Source of the DNA: Planctomycetota bacterium
Lineage (GTDB): Bacteria; Planctomycetota; Phycisphaerae; Phycisphaerales; Phycisphaeraceae
Assembly: GCA_021413865.1 (NCBI GenBank)
Contig: JAIOPN010000014.1
Coordinates: 248,001 to 312,000, forward strand
Direction: 5' to 3'
Length of the DNA stretch: 64,000 bases
In this document: one piece after another, positions 1 to 8,174 of the stretch
How positions within the stretch are numbered: the first letter of the stretch is position 1
Layout of the letters: every line of letters starts with the position of its first letter
Program-made: the position numbers and the translations under genes
Notes under the pieces: generated by a model
The model's input: the letters and a program-made list of their open reading frames with translations, nothing else
The model's database searches: none
Told to the model about the DNA's origin: nothing

Positions 1-385
1 CGATCAGCCCGTCGATGAAGCGTTCGGCCAAGAGCCTGGGCGTCTTGCCGTTGGCGTGTCGGCCGTCGAGCCCGACGAACACCATCAGTTGGTCGCGTTC
101 GAGCAGGTAATGGTTGACGCCCCAGAGCGCCTCATGCACCGCCGGGCCCGGCGTCCGCCCCGCTCCGTCGGAGACGACCATCACGCCGATCGCGTCGTGG
201 CGTGACGAGGCCTGGCCCTTGCGGCGCATGATCATGTCCGGCCGATAGCGCAGGTCCTTGGCGGCCTGCTGCACCGCCTGGACGGACTCGGGCCTGAACT
301 TGTGGCCATGACCATTAAGGATCAGGCATACGCTTGGCACGGACAGGCCCGTCTTGTGGGCGATGTCCTTCAAAGTCGCTGCCAT
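1..385 (-). CDS. LacI-family transcriptional regulator, N-terminal part (runs off the window)
   Basis: The reverse strand reads MAATLKDIAHKTGLSVPSVC, the helix-turn-helix of LacI/GalR repressors, followed by hinge residues (RYRPD) and the start of the sugar-binding-like domain (IGVMVVSD). About 128 residues are present; the stop lies beyond position 1. The ATG at 385 is preceded by an AAAGGAG ribosome site with 5 bases spacing, so the start is well supported. In this family the protein binds palindromic operators as a dimer and responds to a small ligand, usually a sugar. The ligand cannot be deduced. The next gene on the right diverges. Confidence 0.93.
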   Translation of the reverse strand, partial: MAATLKDIAHKTGLSVPSVCLILNGHGHKFRPESVQAVQQAAKDLRYRPDMIMRRKGQASSRHDAIGVMVVSDGAGRTPGPAVHEALWGVNHYLLERDQLMVFVGLDGRHANGKTPRLLAERFIDGLI

Positions 386-997
386 GGCGACTCCTTTCTT
401 CCGTTTGCGAACAGCGGGGAACATCCATCGTGACGCCAAGCCCCGCATCGTCTCCTGCCTCCCACCACAGACCTCCACAACCTGTACCTTGGCAAGGTCA
501 GTGCCAATCCAGTTGAGAGAGGCATCGCAGCGATCTAAGCCTTTGCATAAACGTCATAACCACGGTTTGAGACCCCAATATGGGGCCCGGAGACCTCCGT
601 CACGCTGAGACGACATGCACCCCGGCCACGCGTGCCCAAAATGTGGGCAGCGGGAAAAACGAACAGTTCGGCCCACGCCCGCCACAAAGCAGCGCGCCGG
701 GCCCGCGAAGCACAGCCGGGTCGGCAGTGTCCTAATTTGAATCTCAGGGGTGGCTGGGGCAGAGTCTTCGATGCCCCAGCCTGCTCTAAACGCCAAACTG
801 GGCCTTCGCAAAGCCTCAGCCCCAGCCACCCATTTCAAACTACGCACCGCCGCCGGTTGGCCTCGCGGAATAAATATGTCGATCCCCCACCGATCCACGG
901 AAGTGCCGGCGCTGTATAACATGCACTACGCAACTAGAGCGCCTGATGCGCCCGGTCACCGCATCGGCCAGACCCTCCGGGTAGAGAGAACCGCGAC
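386..997. other. 612-base gene-less region between lacI-type gene and secreted protein gene
   Basis: No credible gene was found. The left part should hold the promoter of the LacI-type gene. It contains the short palindrome AACCACGGTT (558-567) and a hairpin-forming CCCCAATATGGGG. The right part carries repeat A, listed separately at 748-831. Short open frames here are created by that repeat and by high G+C. Confidence 0.6.
748..831 (+). repeat. Interspersed palindromic repeat, family A, copy 1
   Basis: An 84-base element bounded by GGGTGGCTGGG and CCCAGCCACCC inverted ends. It holds two imperfect hairpin halves: GGGGCAGAGTCTTCGATGCC on the left and a segment with TTCGCAAAGCCTCAGCCCC on the right. 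Related copies occur at 21446-21531 (opposite orientation) and 51831-51868 (left half only). It looks like a REP/MITE-type element. Confidence 0.8.
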
Positions 998-3931
998 ATG
1001 CTGTACTTAGGCCAATGCGGGTTTCCCAATCGATTACGCCACCTCCGCCTGCCTAACGTGTTTTTGACCCTCGCCCTCGTGGCCGCGAGCCTCGCGACCG
1101 CGGTGGCGCAGACCACGCCCGACGAGCAACCCGCGACTCAACCGGAAACCCAGCCCAAGGCGCGCCCCGCCGCAACCTTGCCCAAATCGGAAAACACCGA
1201 GCCCGAATTCGACCCCAGCAAGCCCAGCCTCGAGATCGACCTGCTCGATTACCTCTCCGACAAGACGACCGCGATCAGCCCGGTCGCCGCGGATGCCATC
1301 TGGGAGGTCAGGCCCACGCCCGGCTTCCGCCTCGTGCAGGTCCCCGTCAACGTCAAGCCGGGCAAGGCCGAAGGCGAACTCGAATCAAGCAACCTCAAGC
1401 TGCGCGGCGGGCGGTTCCTGACATGGAAGCTCAATGAGACCATCGGGCGTTCAGAAAAAAACAGCTCACTCGAGGCGGAACTGCAGGCCGCCATCCCCGA
1501 CGGCGCCCCGACCCTGGCGCGCAAGATCACCATCACCCCCGATGGCAAGGTCAAGTGGAAACTGGACCGCTTCATCCCCAACGGATACGTCAAGCCGACC
1601 AAACGGCTCTATTCCTACAAACTCGATCCCAAGCTCCTCCAGGCACTGAACCCCCCACCCCAGCCGCCGGTCCGCCGCGCCGCCAACGAAGACCCCAGGA
1701 CGTTCCAGGCGCGCCGGGCGACGCTGGCCGAGAACTACCGCAAGGCGACCCAGTATTACAGCGAGCTCTCCAAGCAGGTGCGTGACCTGCCCGACGAGTT
1801 CGAGGCGCCGCTCCCGACGCGCATCTGGGCGGTCTTCGAGCTCAGCGCCGCGCAGTCCGAGATGCGATTCGAGGGCGCGCCCCCGCTGCCCTGGCGCATC
1901 GTCGCCCACGAGTTCATCGAGCTGCAGCGCTTCTACACACCCGTCACCGTGATCACCGAATTGCAGCCCAAGGCCGGCCTGGGCGTGGACAAGGTCGCCA
2001 AGCCCATACTCCCCAAGCCGGTGATCGACGCCGTCGCCCGCATGAACTCCATCGCGGCGGACAAGCACCCCTACAACCTCCGCCTGGTCTCCTACGCACT
2101 GGCGGAGTCCAGGATCGTCCCCTTGGCGCAGCCGGACGACACGCTCTACAAGCTCATGGAGATGATCCTCCAATCCAGCGACATGACGTCGCGGCAGATC
2201 GTCTTCAAGCAGTTGATCCGCACCATCCCGCCCACGGCCGCCTCGCTGACGCTCAGCAAGAAGGTCGTGCGCGACATGGACCCCTCGACGCAGTTGCTCT
2301 CGCTGGCGGGCATCCTCAAGATCGACCGCGAGGCCGACGCCGCACGCATGGGTGAGACCGCCGGCGAGGTTAACCGTCTGCTGGCCGACCCGACCGGTCC
2401 GCCCGCCAGGGACGTCGCCCGCACCATGCTCGATGCCGCCAAGGGACAGCCCACGGTCATCAACCTCCTCTCCCAGCAGGTCCGCCTGGACAACCTGCCC
2501 CCCGACCGTTTTGACGGCGCCGCCGTGAGCATCATCGAGGCCGCCCCGGACAACACGCTCGCGCAGACCCTGCTCAACACCCGCCTCCTGGGCGCGACGG
2601 ATCCCCGCCTGGTGCTCCGGACGCTCCAAATCCTCGCCGCCGCCGGCGACGCCGCCGCCCCGGTCGTCTCCGGATCGGTCATGGACAAGGTTGTCACCGG
2701 CCTCTTCGGCAAGACCGACAAGCCCGAGGAGAAGCAGTCCGCGGTGCCCGTCGCCAAGCTCACCAAGCTGATCCCCATCGATTCGCCCACGCACGCGCTC
2801 TTCCGCGCCATGCAATCCGGGAACAGCCAGACCCGCGACCTGGCGTGGCAGAGCGTCCCGCACTTCGCGTTCATCGACCCGTCGGAGGCCATCAAGCCCG
2901 GAGCCGGCAAGCCCGCACCGGCCGTGGCGGCCAACGCCAATGCCCCCTCCGAGCTGCACGCCGCCCTGCTTGACGCCGCCCTGGCGCAGAGCCCCACCCC
3001 CCCGCAGGTCATCGTCCCGCTCACCGCGCAGAGCAACCCTTACCGCGCCGCCTCCTCGGTCATCCGCCTCATCCTCCGCGCCAGCGACAAGACCTCCGCC
3101 CGCGGCACCACGGTGCTCATGCAGGCGGGTGCCAAGTGGCCCATCGACCGCGCCGTGCTCGCCCTGAGCTTCGGCGACAAGGCGGCCTTCGCCGCACGCG
3201 TGTACGCCAATGTCCAGGGCACCGCCCCCTACGTCACCGACCTGCTGCGCCAGCGCGTCGAGGCCAACCCCGTCGCCGCCTGGTTCGGCAGGGAACTGGC
3301 CGCCGGGCGGCTGCCCGCCCCGACGGTCTGGGCGGCGCAGTACACCAACAAGGACACCCTTCTTGACCTGACCGTCTCCAACGACCAGGACCTCGCCCGC
3401 GCCGCGGTTGCCGCGATGATCGCCGCCGCCGGCGGCGAAGACACCGACGTCCCCGAGGCCCTCGCCCAACTCCGTAAACTCCCCGATCAGAATACGCCCA
3501 GCCTGCGCAAGCAATGGCCGGCGATCGAGCGCGCCGCCGTGATCCGACGGGTGCAGCGTGCCGTGGGCAATTACCAAGTCATCCTCCGCGTCGCCGAACC
3601 CGGCACCCGTGCGACCGCCGCCCCGGCTCCCACGGACATCCCCATGACCGACCTTGACCTGGGCGCCATCCAACTGGTCGCCGACGGCGAAACCATCCGC
3701 CTGGTCAACCAGACTCTCAGACTCTCCATCCAAACCTCACCGGCGGCGATCCGAGTGGAAAAACCCTCGGAACTGGTGGACTTCAAGGGCGACAAGCTCA
3801 CCGGCCTGCGCCTCGAACAGCTCAACACGCCCTTCAAGCTCTACCCGCTGGACGACGGATCGTGGCGCGGCGACTTCGTCCTCGCCGACCAGCGGCCCGC
3901 ACAACTGGCCTTCAAACGTGTCAACCGCTGA
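998..3931 (+). CDS. Large secreted hypothetical protein, alpha-solenoid (HEAT-like)
   Basis: 977 residues, no family recognised. A hydrophobic stretch (VFLTLALVAASLATAVAQ, about residues 21-38) looks like a signal peptide ending at AQ-TT, though its n-region is unusually long and a later start is possible; no clear ribosome site precedes ATG 998. A P/T/Q-rich linker (PATQPETQP) follows. The middle, roughly 300-800, is alanine- and leucine-rich helical repeat sequence suggestive of HEAT/ARM solenoids. The last 90 residues look beta-rich. The gene converges on topA. Probably an exported protein of the periplasm or surface; a scaffolding role would be inference. Confidence 0.75.
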   Translation: MLYLGQCGFPNRLRHLRLPNVFLTLALVAASLATAVAQTTPDEQPATQPETQPKARPAATLPKSENTEPEFDPSKPSLEIDLLDYLSDKTTAISPVAADAIWEVRPTPGFRLVQVPVNVKPGKAEGELESSNLKLRGGRFLTWKLNETIGRSEKNSSLEAELQAAIPDGAPTLARKITITPDGKVKWKLDRFIPNGYVKPTKRLYSYKLDPKLLQALNPPPQPPVRRAANEDPRTFQARRATLAENYRKATQYYSELSKQVRDLPDEFEAPLPTRIWAVFELSAAQSEMRFEGAPPLPWRIVAHEFIELQRFYTPVTVITELQPKAGLGVDKVAKPILPKPVIDAVARMNSIAADKHPYNLRLVSYALAESRIVPLAQPDDTLYKLMEMILQSSDMTSRQIVFKQLIRTIPPTAASLTLSKKVVRDMDPSTQLLSLAGILKIDREADAARMGETAGEVNRLLADPTGPPARDVARTMLDAAKGQPTVINLLSQQVRLDNLPPDRFDGAAVSIIEAAPDNTLAQTLLNTRLLGATDPRLVLRTLQILAAAGDAAAPVVSGSVMDKVVTGLFGKTDKPEEKQSAVPVAKLTKLIPIDSPTHALFRAMQSGNSQTRDLAWQSVPHFAFIDPSEAIKPGAGKPAPAVAANANAPSELHAALLDAALAQSPTPPQVIVPLTAQSNPYRAASSVIRLILRASDKTSARGTTVLMQAGAKWPIDRAVLALSFGDKAAFAARVYANVQGTAPYVTDLLRQRVEANPVAAWFGRELAAGRLPAPTVWAAQYTNKDTLLDLTVSNDQDLARAAVAAMIAAAGGEDTDVPEALAQLRKLPDQNTPSLRKQWPAIERAAVIRRVQRAVGNYQVILRVAEPGTRATAAPAPTDIPMTDLDLGAIQLVADGETIRLVNQTLRLSIQTSPAAIRVEKPSELVDFKGDKLTGLRLEQLNTPFKLYPLDDGSWRGDFVLADQRPAQLAFKRVNR

Positions 3932-4038
3932 GCAGTTCAACGCCGCACCGGCTGGCGAATTGTTTATTGTTGGCGCACGAAAACAGGGCGCCCGCCGCAT
4001 CCGGGCGGCGTGAAACACACGACAAAAACCGTAATTCG

Positions 4039-6801
4039 TTACACCGTCGCGTCGTCCGCCGCTTCCTCGGACTCGGGGGTCACGGCGGCGGGGCTTGCGG
4101 CCGCATCGCCATCGGCCGAGACGATGCGCGGCACGTAATCATCACCCACCGGCCGGCCCTCGACGGTCTTGATCACCGGCTGCGGGTGCGCCGCCTCGTG
4201 CGCCGCCAGCGCCGTCTCCAGGTCCGCCTGCTTCTTCTCGTCGATGCTCGTCCAGCCCATGCGGCCCCGGCACTTGGGGAACGCCGAGCAGCTCAGCCAA
4301 GGCCCGCGCGCCGAGCGCCGCAGGTTCATCGGGCTGCCGCACTTCGTGCATACCAGGTCCGTCACCAGCGGCGGCGGCTTGGGCGAAACCACGATCCCCT
4401 TCTTCGCATCTAGCTTCACGATGCCCTTGCACTTGGGGTAGTTCTTGCAGCCCAGGAACGGCCCGAACCGGCCCACGCGCCGCGTCATCCCATCGCCGCA
4501 CAGCGGGCAGGCGATGTCCGACAGCTCCGGCTCCTGCGGGTTGCCCTCGCGGTCGATCGGCGCGGCGTAGTCGCAGTCCGGGTATCGGCCGCACGACAGA
4601 AACCGCCCATTGCGCCCGAAGCGATAGACCGTGGGCGCGCCGCACTTGCCGCACTTGAACGGCGCGGGCTCCATCTCCGCCTTGGCGTGAACCATCGACT
4701 CGTGCGCGTCGTCCAGGTTCTTCTTGAACGGGCCGTAAAAATCCTTCAGCATCGTCACCCAGTCGTGGTGCTCCTCCTCGATCTTGTCGAGCTCGAGCTC
4801 CATCGCGCGGGTGTAGGCCACGTCCATGATCTGCGGGAACGCCTCGCACAGTTTCGCGGTGACGACCCTGCCCAGGTCGGTCGCGTAGAGACGGCGGTCG
4901 TTGCGTGACATCGGCGAGACGTACTTGCGGTCCTGGATGGTCTGGATGATCGCCGCGTATGTGCTGGGCCGGCCGATGCCTTCCTCTTCGAGCTTCTTCT
5001 GCAGCGACGCCTCGGTGTAGCGCGGCGGCGGGCTGGTGAAGTGCTGCGTCGGGTCCACGTCGAGCGCGGCCAGCGGCTGGTTTTCCTGCAGCTTCGGCAG
5101 GATCGCCTCGTCACCGCCGGGAGTGCCCGAGACGCGGTAGAAACCGTCGAACGCGATCATCGAGCCGGTGGACTTGAACACCGCATGGCCGACCGGCGCG
5201 CTCCCCTTGACCTCGATCAGCACGGTCGTCGAATCGACCTCGGCGTTGACCATCTGGCAGGCGATGAACCGCTCCCAGATGAGACGGTAGATCTTGTTCT
5301 GCTCCTCGCTGAGGTACTTGTGCACGCGGTCGGGGGTGAGGTCGGCGTCGGTCGGGCGGATCGCCTCGTGGGCCTCCTGCGCCGCCTTGTTGGAGCTGGT
5401 GAAGAAGTTGGGCTTCTCGGGCAGGTACTTGTCGCCGAAGGTCTTGGTGATGTACCCGCGCGCCATCGTCAGCGCCTCGGCCGACAGGTGCGTCGAGTCG
5501 GTGCGCATGTAGGTGATCAGACCGGTCGGCCCGCCGAGGGTCTTGAGGTCGATACCTTCATACAACTGCTGGGCGATGCGCATGGTGCGCTGCAGGCCGA
5601 AGCCCATGCGTGTGGAGGCCGTCTGCTGCAACGTGCTGGTAATGAAGGGCGCCGGGGCGCGGCGGCTGGTGCGGCGCACCTGGATCGAGCGCACCTTCGC
5701 CTCGGGCCGACGCCCGACCGCGCCGCGGAAAACCACCAGAAACTTCGCGGGGCCGCGGCCCTTGGGGTCCTGCGTCTCCTCTTCTTTTTCGACGACGTAG
5801 CCCAGCGCCTTGGCGACGGCGATCGCCTGCTCGCGGTGCTCCGCCTCGAACGGCTTGCCATCCACCTCCATCAGCTCGCCGCGCAGGCAGGCCCGCTGCG
5901 AGAGCCAGATCAACCGGTCTTTGAGCGACGGGCCGTCGAAGCGTGAATTGCTGACCTCGACCTTCGCGGGCAGGGCCACGAGGAACTCGCGCCACGCCTT
6001 GGCCAGGCCGTCCGCCTTCGCCAGATCGGTCGCGAAAATGCCGGAAATCTTCCAGTATTCCTCGGGCAGAAACGCGTCGATCTCCTGCTCGCGCTCGACC
6101 ACGAGGCGCGTCGCCACCGACTGCACGCGCCCCGCGCTCAGGCCGCCGGCGACCTTCTTCCAGAGCAGCGGCGAGACCTGGTAGCCCACGATACGGTCGA
6201 GGATGCGCCGCGCCTGCTGGGCGTTGACGCGGTTCTCGTCGATCGGCCGCGGCTTGGAAAAGGCGTTCTGGATCTCCGCCTTGGTGATGGCGTTGAACAC
6301 CACGCGCTTCGACTCGCTCACCGGCACATCCAGCGCCTGCGCCAGGTGCCAGGCGATCGCCTCGCCCTCGCGGTCCAAGTCGGTCGCGAACCAGATATCC
6401 GCGGCGCTCTTGGCGGCGCGGCGCAGGTCGGTGACGGTCTTCTTCTTCTCCGCCATCACCTCGTAGGTCGGGGCAAAATTGTTCTTGAGGTCCACGCCCG
6501 GCACCGGGTTGTCCTCGCGCTTGGTCCCCTTGGGCGACCGGGCGGGGAGGTCACGCACGTGGCCCACGCTGGCCATCACGATGTAGTCGGAGCCCAGGTA
6601 CTTGTTGATCGTCTTGGCCTTGGTGGGCGACTCGACGATGACCAGGTGCTTGCCCGCGGCGGACTTGCCGCGCTTGCCGCCGGCGGCGGGGGCTTCGGGC
6701 GCATCGACGGCGTCAACCGCGTCGATCGCCGGTTCGGCGGCGCGGGCTCGGCCGGAGGTCTTGCCACCGGGCTTGCGGGTTGTTTTGACGCCTTTGGCCA
6801 T
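4039..6801 (-). CDS. topA: DNA topoisomerase I (type IA)
   Basis: 920 residues. Type IA topoisomerase relaxes negatively supercoiled DNA through a 5'-phosphotyrosine intermediate. The Toprim domain begins KHLVIVESPTKAKTI (about residue 51) and contains DLDREGEAIAWH; the active-site tyrosine is Y431 in GLITYMRTDSTH. The C-terminus has three C4 zinc ribbons (CGKCGAP, CPLCGDG, CTKCGSP, each with a second CX(n)C pair). The start at 6801 (MAKGVKTT) is preferred over a start 34 residues upstream because the upstream part resembles no topoisomerase. Residues 1-50 are a basic, Ala-rich extension. The gene converges with the secreted protein gene on its left. Confidence 0.97.
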   Translation of the reverse strand: MAKGVKTTRKPGGKTSGRARAAEPAIDAVDAVDAPEAPAAGGKRGKSAAGKHLVIVESPTKAKTINKYLGSDYIVMASVGHVRDLPARSPKGTKREDNPVPGVDLKNNFAPTYEVMAEKKKTVTDLRRAAKSAADIWFATDLDREGEAIAWHLAQALDVPVSESKRVVFNAITKAEIQNAFSKPRPIDENRVNAQQARRILDRIVGYQVSPLLWKKVAGGLSAGRVQSVATRLVVEREQEIDAFLPEEYWKISGIFATDLAKADGLAKAWREFLVALPAKVEVSNSRFDGPSLKDRLIWLSQRACLRGELMEVDGKPFEAEHREQAIAVAKALGYVVEKEEETQDPKGRGPAKFLVVFRGAVGRRPEAKVRSIQVRRTSRRAPAPFITSTLQQTASTRMGFGLQRTMRIAQQLYEGIDLKTLGGPTGLITYMRTDSTHLSAEALTMARGYITKTFGDKYLPEKPNFFTSSNKAAQEAHEAIRPTDADLTPDRVHKYLSEEQNKIYRLIWERFIACQMVNAEVDSTTVLIEVKGSAPVGHAVFKSTGSMIAFDGFYRVSGTPGGDEAILPKLQENQPLAALDVDPTQHFTSPPPRYTEASLQKKLEEEGIGRPSTYAAIIQTIQDRKYVSPMSRNDRRLYATDLGRVVTAKLCEAFPQIMDVAYTRAMELELDKIEEEHHDWVTMLKDFYGPFKKNLDDAHESMVHAKAEMEPAPFKCGKCGAPTVYRFGRNGRFLSCGRYPDCDYAAPIDREGNPQEPELSDIACPLCGDGMTRRVGRFGPFLGCKNYPKCKGIVKLDAKKGIVVSPKPPPLVTDLVCTKCGSPMNLRRSARGPWLSCSAFPKCRGRMGWTSIDEKKQADLETALAAHEAAHPQPVIKTVEGRPVGDDYVPRIVSADGDAAASPAAVTPESEEAADDATV

Positions 6802-6962
6802 ACGTTCGCGAGGGCGGGTCGTCCGCCTCCATATAAGGATGCCGTGCGCTTCATTCGCCCAAAAAGGGCGTGTCACTTGAGCAATCGTAGGGAACCTTGT
6901 CAAGCCTAAGGGTACAAGGTCCCGTAATTACGGCACTTATGGGGTTTCCACGAAAACCGCCC

Positions 6963-6987
6963 GTTAGCCGTCGGGCTCGTCCGACGC
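6963..6987 (+). repeat. Diverged half copy of repeat family C
   Basis: GTTAGCCGTCGGGCTCGTCC followed by GACGC resembles one arm of the perfect inverted repeat at 18265-18329. The differences inside its small hairpin (GCCGG/CCGGC becoming GTCGG/CCGAC) are compensatory, so folding is kept. Confidence 0.5.
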
Positions 6988-6997
6988 TGGTCCGCAC

Positions 6998-7089
6998 CGT
7001 AGGGTGGCGCTGAGTCCGCGAAGCCCACCATCTTGTGAGACGATCAAATGCGCGGATGGTGGGCTTCGCGGACTCAGCACCACCCTACG
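6998..7089. repeat. Long inverted repeat (family D) overlapping the miaA stop codon
   Basis: Two 35-base arms (6998-7032 and 7055-7089) pair with a single mismatch around a 22-base loop. The arms start CGTAGGGTGGCGCTGAGTCC. The right arm covers the TAG stop of miaA (7085-7087). It could act as a terminator-like hairpin for miaA, but no T-tract follows; it may instead be a mobile palindrome. The outer CGTAGGGTG motif also appears in the element at 23334-23486. Confidence 0.85.
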
Positions 7090-8092
7090 AAGAGATGATC
7101 TCCGACGCCCGCCGGGCCAGTTCATCGGGCGTCAGCGTCGAGGCGGGCAGCCAATGCACTCCCCGGAACCGCTTGAGCCAGGTGCGCTGCGACTTGGCGA
7201 AACGGCGGGTGAGGATCTTGGTTTTCTCGAACGCCTCGTCGAGCGTCATCTCGTCGTGGAGGTGGGCGAGGACCTGTTTGTAGCCCAGGGCCTCGCGCGC
7301 CTGCGGGCCGAGCTGGTGGTCATTTTCGAGACGAGCCGTTTCATCGGGGAGGGATTCGGACGCCAAGCCGCAAGTGGCGGGGAAGAACATCTCTTTGACT
7401 CGCGCGTTGATGCGCGGGTTGATCAGCTCGGCGGGCCACTGGAGGCCGATGAGGATCGGGCTGTGGCGGTACCCCTGCGGCGCGGATTCTGAACCCGGTG
7501 CCTGGCCGCGTGATTCCGCGCTGCCCCACTCCGTCCACTGTTGCTGCTGGGCGCTGATCGGTTTTCCGGTCAGCTCGTACACCTCCAGGGCACGGACGAG
7601 CTTGCGCGTGTCATTCACGTGGATGCGCTGCGCGGAGGGCGGGTCCACCGCACCGAGCCGATCGTGCAGCTCACGGTTCGAGAGCTGCGTCAACCGGTCG
7701 CGCAGCTCCGGGTCGATGGACGGGCCGTCGAACAGCCCCTCGAGCAGCGCACGGATGTACAGATTCGTCCCGCCGACGACGATCGGCGTGCGCCCGCGAC
7801 CCGCGATCTCGGCGATCAGCGCGTCGGCGCGCGTCAGCCAATCAGCCACGGTGAACCGCTCGGTCGGCTCGGCGATGTCGATCAGGTGGTGCGACACGCG
7901 CTCACGCAGGTGGGCTGGCGGTTTGGCGGTGCCGGCCTCCATCCGGCGATAGACCTGCATCGAGTCCGCGTTGACCACCTCGCCCGGCCGGGCCAACCGC
8001 AGCGCCAGCGACACCGCGAATTCGCTCTTGCCTCCGGCCGTCGGGCCTAGGATCACAATGGGCCGCGCGGGTTGGGTGACGGGCTCGTCCAT
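7085..8092 (-). CDS. miaA: tRNA dimethylallyltransferase
   Basis: 335 residues, normal length. The enzyme transfers a dimethylallyl group to N6 of A37 in tRNAs reading UNN codons. Visible motifs are the P-loop GPTAGGKS (residues 16-23), the catalytic-region DSMQVYR (from D43), HHLIDIAEP, and [15 protein letters not shown]. The gene diverges from acnA with an 82-base gap and lies downstream of nothing on its own strand, so it is probably monocistronic. Its stop codon is embedded in the 35-bp hairpin described separately. Confidence 0.97.
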   Translation of the reverse strand: MDEPVTQPARPIVILGPTAGGKSEFAVSLALRLARPGEVVNADSMQVYRRMEAGTAKPPAHLRERVSHHLIDIAEPTERFTVADWLTRADALIAEIAGRGRTPIVVGGTNLYIRALLEGLFDGPSIDPELRDRLTQLSNRELHDRLGAVDPPSAQRIHVNDTRKLVRALEVYELTGKPISAQQQQWTEWGSAESRGQAPGSESAPQGYRHSPILIGLQWPAELINPRINARVKEMFFPATCGLASESLPDETARLENDHQLGPQAREALGYKQVLAHLHDEMTLDEAFEKTKILTRRFAKSQRTWLKRFRGVHWLPASTLTPDELARRASEIISS

Positions 8093-8174
8093 GACTGCGG
8101 AAAGAGTACCCCGAAATCGCTACCATAACGGGCTCGATTCCACGCACCCGGAAGACAGACCCCGGAGAAATCGC

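Noticed and set aside
632-919. Small protein gene in the 386-997 gap
   Set aside because: Open frames here are produced by repeat A and G+C bias; the same peptide strings recur at other repeat copies.
3960-4010. Bidirectional terminator between the 998 gene and topA
   Set aside because: CGCCCG-CCGCATC-CGGGCG could form a 6-bp stem but lacks a T-tract on either side, so it was not listed.
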